Assembly: GCF_025677645.1 (NCBI RefSeq)
Contig: NZ_CP106879.1
Coordinates: 1-64,000, forward strand
DNA from: Curtobacterium poinsettiae
GTDB taxonomy: Bacteria > Actinomycetota > Actinomycetes > Actinomycetales > Microbacteriaceae
DNA length: 64,000 nucleotides
Direction: 5' to 3'
Positions 60,232 through 64,000 of the stretch are shown here, in pieces; position 1 is the first letter of the stretch; each line of letters opens with the position of its first letter. A model generated the notes under the pieces. It worked only from the letters and a program-made list of their open reading frames with translations, ran no database searches and had not been told where the DNA came from. The translations under genes and the position numbers were made by a program.

Positions 60232-61689
60232 CTACTCGGCCGGTTCGACCTGTGGCACCGACTGCTCGCGCACGACGGCACGGGCAGCCGCCTGGCCCGT
60301 CGCGGTGCTCTTCACGATGTCACTCAGGGTGAACCCGGCAGTGGCTCCGAGCAACGCATCGACCTCGCTGAACTGACTGACGACACTCTTCGACAGCGCA
60401 CCCGCGCCGTCGGAGGACACCACGGTGAGCGTGTCGATGTTGCCCATCGGGGCGGCGAGCTCGCGGGCGATGCTCGGCAGGGTCTCGATCGCCTTGACCC
60501 GCAGGACGGCCTCGGAGTGCTGCGCGAGCGCGTCGGCCTGCGCCTTGGTCGCATCGGCCTCGGCCTGACCCTTCGCACGGATCGCGTCGGCGGCGGCTTC
60601 ACCCTCGGCGCGTGATGCGTCGGCAGCGAGCTTGCGGGCGTCCGCCTCGGCCTTCGCCTCGGCCGCGACGGCCTCCGCGGAGATCCGACGGGCCTCGGCC
60701 TGGGCGCGTGCGGTCTCGACCTGGGCCGCAGCAGCGGCTTCGGCCTCGACGCGGGTCTTGCGCGCCTGGGCCTCGGCGACCGCGGAGACCTCGGACTCGA
60801 GCTCGGCACGGCGCAGCTCGGCACGCTTCTGCGCGGTGATCTGCTCCTGCTCGACGACGCCCTGGGCCGCACGAGCCTGGGCGAGCGGGCCGGCGGCAGC
60901 GGCTTCGGCGGACGCACGGTCGGCGTCGAGCTGCAGCGCGGCACGACGGATGGCCAGGGCGTTCTCGGCCTCGGCGATCGCCTGGTCTGCGGTCGCGCGG
61001 GCCTCTCGAGCCTCACGGTCGGCCTGGGCCTCGGCGTTCTCGGCTTCGAGTCGCACGCGTGCACGCTCCGCACGGCCGAGGTCGCTGATGTACTCGTTGC
61101 GGTCCGAGATGCCCTTGATCTCGAACGAGTCGACGTCGAGCCCCTGGCTGTGCAGGGCGTCCTTCGCGACGTCGAGCACGGCGACGGTGAGCTGGTCGCG
61201 CTTGCGGATGATGGTCGACACGTCGGTCGCGCCGATCGAGGCGCGGAGCGAGCCGGACAGGACCTCGCGCGCGAAGTCGTCGATCTTCTTCTCCTGCCCG
61301 AGGAACCGCTGTGCGGCCGCCCGGATCGAGGCGTCGGTCTCGCCGACCTTGACGAGCGCGACGGCCTCGACGTCGATGGTCACACCGCGGGAGTCCTGCG
61401 CGTTGACGTTGATGTCGATCGCACGCGAGCTGAGCGACAGCTTCGCGACCTTCTCGAAGAAGGGGCGGACGAGCACGCCCGCGCCGAGCACGACCTTGAT
61501 GCCGGATTCGACGGTCTCGGTGCCGTCGGCGTTCTTGACCTTGCGGGAGCGCTTGCCGGTGATGATGAGCGCTTCGTCGGCACCGGCGTTGCGGTAGACG
61601 ACCTTGGCGTAGATCAGCGCGATCACGGCGAGGACGATGATCCCCACGATGATCAGCGGGACGGCTCCGAGCGCGAACAGGACTTCCAT
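60232..61689 (-). CDS. Flotillin-like SPFH-domain membrane protein
   Basis: 485-aa protein with one N-terminal membrane span (LGAVPLIIVGIIVLAVIALIY, about 7-27), an SPFH/Band 7 domain (about 40-200; GIKVVLGAGVLVRPFFEKVAKLSL), and a long Ala/Glu/Arg-rich coiled coil (about 205-410), followed by a flotillin-type C-terminus (about 415-485). Scaffold of ordered membrane domains by family analogy. No NfeD partner is adjacent. ATG at 61689 follows AAGGGGGAG. Confidence 0.88.
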   Translation of the reverse strand: MEVLFALGAVPLIIVGIIVLAVIALIYAKVVYRNAGADEALIITGKRSRKVKNADGTETVESGIKVVLGAGVLVRPFFEKVAKLSLSSRAIDINVNAQDSRGVTIDVEAVALVKVGETDASIRAAAQRFLGQEKKIDDFAREVLSGSLRASIGATDVSTIIRKRDQLTVAVLDVAKDALHSQGLDVDSFEIKGISDRNEYISDLGRAERARVRLEAENAEAQADREAREARATADQAIAEAENALAIRRAALQLDADRASAEAAAAGPLAQARAAQGVVEQEQITAQKRAELRRAELESEVSAVAEAQARKTRVEAEAAAAAQVETARAQAEARRISAEAVAAEAKAEADARKLAADASRAEGEAAADAIRAKGQAEADATKAQADALAQHSEAVLRVKAIETLPSIARELAAPMGNIDTLTVVSSDGAGALSKSVVSQFSEVDALLGATAGFTLSDIVKSTATGQAAARAVVREQSVPQVEPAE

Positions 61690-61808
61690 GACTCCCCCTT
61701 GAGGACCAGGCGCCAACCTGGATTCCGCATCTGTTGTTTCCGTTGACTCCCATCCTAGGAGCGAACGTGGACAGCCGGAGCTTGCGGGGAGGCGTTGGGG
61801 AGAACAGG

Positions 61809-61848
61809 CGGGAGGCGCGGTGCAGGACCTCCTGCACCGCGCCTCCCG
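61809..61848 (-). terminator. nadE terminator (GGAGGC family)
   Basis: A perfect 18-bp stem (61809-61826 with 61831-61848; arm CGGGAGGCGCGGTGCAGG), 4-nt loop, 19 nt after the nadE stop. It has the exact core GGGAGGCGCGG in both arms. Confidence 0.75.
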
Positions 61849-61867
61849 TCCGGGGTCGCGTCAGCGT

Positions 61868-62698
61868 CTACGCAGCCGCACGCCACCAGTCGTCGAAGGG
61901 CGTCGCCGGGACCTGACGCTTGTGCTCGGTCGCGCGGTAGCGCGACTCGATCGCCTCGGCGACCTCGACCGGCACGTCGTGGCCCTGCAGGTACGCGTCG
62001 ATCTCGGCGTAGGTGAGTCCGAGGTTCGCCTCGTCGGTCTGCCCGGGCAGCTCGTCGAGCAGGTCAGCGGTGGGCGCCTTCTCGTACAGGCGGGCCGGTG
62101 CGCCGAGGTGCTCGAGCAGCTGCCGCCCCTGGCTCTTCGACAGCCCGGTGAGCGGGGTGAGGTCGACGCCGCCGTCGCCGTACTTGGTGAAGAAGCCCGT
62201 GACGGCCTCGGCCGCGTGGTCCGTGCCGACCACCAGCAGGCCGCGCTGCCCGGCGACCGCGTACTGGGCGACCATGCGCATGCGCGCCTTGACGTTGCCC
62301 TTCACGAAGTCGCTCAGCTCGACGCCCGAGGCCGCGGTGTCCTCCATGACCCCGTCGACCCCGTGCTCGATGTTCACGGTGATGCCCGGGTCGGCCGCGA
62401 TGAACCGCAGGGCGAGCTGGGCGTCGTCCTCGTCGGCCTGCACGCGGTAGGGCATGCGGACGGTCGTGAACTCGGCCGGGTGCCCCTCGGCGCGGAGCGA
62501 CTCGACCGCGAGCTGGGTCAGGCGGCCGGCCAGGGTGGAGTCCTGCCCGCCGCTGATGGCCAGGAGGTACCCCTTCGCCCCGGTCGTCAGCAGGTAGTCG
62601 CGCAGGAACCCGACACGACGGGCGACCTCCTGCTCCGGGTCGATGGTCGGCTGGACGTTGAGGTCCGCTGCGATGGCGGCTTGGAGTTCACGCACCAC
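61868..62698 (-). CDS. nadE: NH3-dependent NAD+ synthetase
   Basis: Last step of NAD synthesis: amidates nicotinic acid adenine dinucleotide with ammonia and ATP. The 276-aa protein has the PP-loop SGGQDST (about 49-55), [29 protein letters not shown] and [15 protein letters not shown], all typical of the short ammonia-using form without a glutaminase domain. Starts with GTG at 62698; the next GTG (62695) is 6 nt after GATACT (62702-62707) and may be the true leaderless start. Confidence 0.95.
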   Translation of the reverse strand: MVRELQAAIAADLNVQPTIDPEQEVARRVGFLRDYLLTTGAKGYLLAISGGQDSTLAGRLTQLAVESLRAEGHPAEFTTVRMPYRVQADEDDAQLALRFIAADPGITVNIEHGVDGVMEDTAASGVELSDFVKGNVKARMRMVAQYAVAGQRGLLVVGTDHAAEAVTGFFTKYGDGGVDLTPLTGLSKSQGRQLLEHLGAPARLYEKAPTADLLDELPGQTDEANLGLTYAEIDAYLQGHDVPVEVAEAIESRYRATEHKRQVPATPFDDWWRAAA

Positions 62699-62849
62699 CC
62701 CAGTATCGCGCCGATCCGGCCAAGTGGACCGGCGGGTTCCCGAAGACGTCCATCGGATCGACCGGGAGGTCCCGGAGCGGCGGTGACCCCATCACCACGG
62801 GAAGCGGCGACCCCCGAACCCGATCCGGTCACCGCTCGGACCGGGATCG

Positions 62850-62878
62850 TTGACAGTTCAATGCCTAACAGTTAGAGT
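62850..62878 (+). promoter_or_regulatory. Consensus promoter of the MarR-MATE genes
   Basis: -35 TTGACA (62850-62855), 17-bp spacer, -10 TAGAGT (62873-62878), then 7 nt to ATG 62886. This is the closest match to consensus in the window and predicts a leaderless mRNA. Two dyads overlap it: TTGACAGTTCAA (62850-62861) and CTAACAGTTAG (62865-62875). Confidence 0.75.
62865..62875. promoter_or_regulatory. Probable MarR operator
   Basis: CTAACAGTTAG, a perfect 5-bp dyad around one base, overlaps the -10 of the marR promoter. With TTGACAGTTCAA over the -35 it gives a typical autorepression layout. Confidence 0.5.
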
Positions 62879-62885
62879 CCTGATC

Positions 62886-63323
62886 ATGCAGGCACCGGAC
62901 TTCACGACACCGCTCCAGCTCATGCGGTGGATCGGATGGGCGCAGCGCAAGGGCGCCGAGGAGTGGGTCCGTGAACGCGACCTCACCCACGAACAGTCGT
63001 TCGTGCTCGGGTACCTGCAGGAACACCCCGGCGCCATCCAGCGGGACATCGCCGAGGCCACCCGGACCAGCGCGGCCAGCGTCTCGAGTCTCCTGCAGGG
63101 GCTCGAGCGGCGTGGCCTGATCGAACGACGACCGGACGCCATGAACGGGCGGACGAAGACGGTGCACGCCACCCAGGCGGGCATCGACCTCATCGCCGGG
63201 TTCACCGACGCGATGGTCGCCCTCGACGACTCCCTGCTCGCTCCCCTCGACGCGGACGAACGCGCCACCCTGCAGCGACTGCTGCAGAAGGTGACCGCGG
63301 AACTCGCGCCGCCGACCCGCTAG
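62886..63323 (+). CDS. MarR-family transcriptional regulator
   Basis: 145-aa winged-helix regulator. The DNA-binding region is LTHEQSFVLGYLQEHPGAIQRDIAEATRTSAASVSSLLQGLERRGLIERRPDAMNGRTKTVHAT in pattern, with wing RRPDAMNGRTK (about 82-92). ATG 62886 is supported by the promoter 7 nt upstream. Lies upstream of the MATE pump in the same direction and probably represses both. Confidence 0.92.
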   Translation: MQAPDFTTPLQLMRWIGWAQRKGAEEWVRERDLTHEQSFVLGYLQEHPGAIQRDIAEATRTSAASVSSLLQGLERRGLIERRPDAMNGRTKTVHATQAGIDLIAGFTDAMVALDDSLLAPLDADERATLQRLLQKVTAELAPPTR

Positions 63324-63328
63324 CCGGA

Positions 63329-63396
63329 CCACCGCACCACCAGCGCCACCGCACCACCAGCGCCACCGCGCCACCCGCGCCACCGCACCGACCCGC
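63329..63396. repeat. 17-nt tandem repeat, four copies
   Basis: Copies at 63329-63345 and 63346-63362 are identical (CCACCGCACCACCAGCG); 63363-63379 and 63380-63396 are diverged. It lies between marR and the MATE gene. Direct repeats without spacers, so not a CRISPR. Confidence 0.85.
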
Positions 63397-63531
63397 TCCA
63401 TGCACCACGCGCCTCCCGGCCGGATCCGCCGGCGCGCCCTCGCGACCCCGCGACCCTGTCGGTCGCGCGCTCCCCCCTGCCGTGCCGGCGTCCGTCGGCG
63501 CGCCCACCGCCATGCCCGGAAGGGAACCGTC

Positions 63532-64000
63532 ATGTCCACCACCACCACCACCACCGCTGCGGCGACGAACCGCTGGTACCTCTCCGCTGCCCCGATCGCT
63601 CGAGCCCTGGTGCACCTGTGCGTGCCGATGGCCGCCGCGATGGTCGTCAGCGCCCTGTACAACGTCATCAACGCGGGCTTCATCGGCGCCCAGCACGACA
63701 CGTCCCTGCTCGCCGCGATCACCTTCGGCACGCCGCTGCTCGGATTGGTGATGGCCGTGGGCGGGGTGTTCGGCGTCGGCGGCAGCGCCTTGATGTCCCG
63801 GTTGCTCGGCGCATCGGAACACGACCCCGACAAGGCACGGGACATCAAGCACGTCGCCTCGTTCGCGCTGTGGGGAGCGGTCGTGACCGGTGCCGTGCTC
63901 GGCGTCGTCGGACTCCTGCTGCTCCGCCCGCTCGTCGCCGTCCTCGGTGCGGACGCGGCAGCGGTCCCCGCCACGAGCGAGTACGTCGCCGTGATGCTCG
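63532..64000 (+). CDS. MATE-family efflux transporter (partial, 3' end outside window)
   Basis: The first 156 codons are in the window. The protein starts with STTTTTTAAA, then RWYLSAAPIARALVHLCVPMAAAMVVSALYNVINAGFIG in pattern (first and second span) and GTPLLGLVMAVGGVFGVGGSALMSRLLG, characteristic of MATE transporters, which pump drugs or metabolites out using Na+ or H+. ATG 63532 follows GGAAGGGAA. It is 208 bp after marR, probably under the same promoter. Confidence 0.85.
   Translation, partial: MSTTTTTTAAATNRWYLSAAPIARALVHLCVPMAAAMVVSALYNVINAGFIGAQHDTSLLAAITFGTPLLGLVMAVGGVFGVGGSALMSRLLGASEHDPDKARDIKHVASFALWGAVVTGAVLGVVGLLLLRPLVAVLGADAAAVPATSEYVAVML

Noticed and set aside
22856..61848. 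Insertion-sequence ends or MITEs as the source of the GGAGGC palindromes.
   Set aside because: No target-site duplications and no shared internal sequence; only the short core is common.
63329..63396. CRISPR-like array.
   Set aside because: The repeats are directly adjacent with no spacers and are only 17 nt long.

Overview
The window is chromosomal DNA from a high-G+C Gram-positive bacterium. Codon use, the long 23S rRNA, DUF1844 opposite infC, the FmdB-type protein plus mscL cluster and the secreted protein families all point to Actinobacteria, most likely family Microbacteriaceae. The genus (Curtobacterium-like) is my inference from protein flavour, not a tested result. No phage, insertion sequence or CRISPR array was seen, and most of the window reads as core genome.

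Layout. 1-5.9 kb: a complete rRNA operon on the minus strand (16S, 23S, 5S) with two promoters and a long leader. 5.9-22.2 kb: a minus-strand housekeeping block, namely infC-rpmI-rplT, a SpoU-type RNA methyltransferase, pheS-pheT, then argC-J-B-D-F-G-H with nearly every start overlapping the previous stop, then mpg and tyrS. 22.5-32.3 kb: mixed metabolic and envelope genes (DUF1844, maltokinase, CHAD protein, MaoC protein, a family 2 glycosidase, a multi-pass glycosyltransferase-like protein, a TIG/amidase lipoprotein, a GH25-like secreted protein). 32.5-37.7 kb: tRNA-Ala(CGC), a coiled-coil membrane protein, an acetyltransferase, galU divergent from a 5-formyl-THF cyclo-ligase/FmdB/mscL cluster, and a CDP-alcohol phosphatidyltransferase. 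37.7-42 kb: a giant helicase-like protein with broken ATPase motifs plus a small partner gene. 42-48 kb: oxidoreductases, a CitE-like lyase and twin lipoproteins. 47.8-55 kb: a minus-strand run of PrsW, a divergent adenosylhomocysteinase-like protein, an amidohydrolase, a cupin and a polar-amino-acid ABC transporter. 55-64 kb: glutaredoxin, a GlsB-type membrane protein, TetR with a 14-TM efflux pump, a kinase-like protein lacking its catalytic loop, a flotillin-like protein, nadE, and a MarR-MATE pair cut by the window end.

The most interesting signals are: (1) an adenosylhomocysteinase-like enzyme with altered substrate residues overlapping an adenosine-deaminase-type amidohydrolase, which suggests a deaminating nucleoside/homocysteine route; (2) a dispersed 11-mer (GGGAGGCSCGG and variants) that builds intergenic terminator palindromes and also occurs singly inside genes, a distribution like that of DNA-uptake sequences; (3) a second, different palindromic element with an ACACCGGTGT core; (4) a giant helicase-like protein and an APH-like protein that both lack catalytic residues; (5) infC starting with ATC; (6) many TANNNT boxes 6-9 nt before start codons, indicating widespread leaderless transcription; (7) well-formed TetR and MarR operator/promoter regions.
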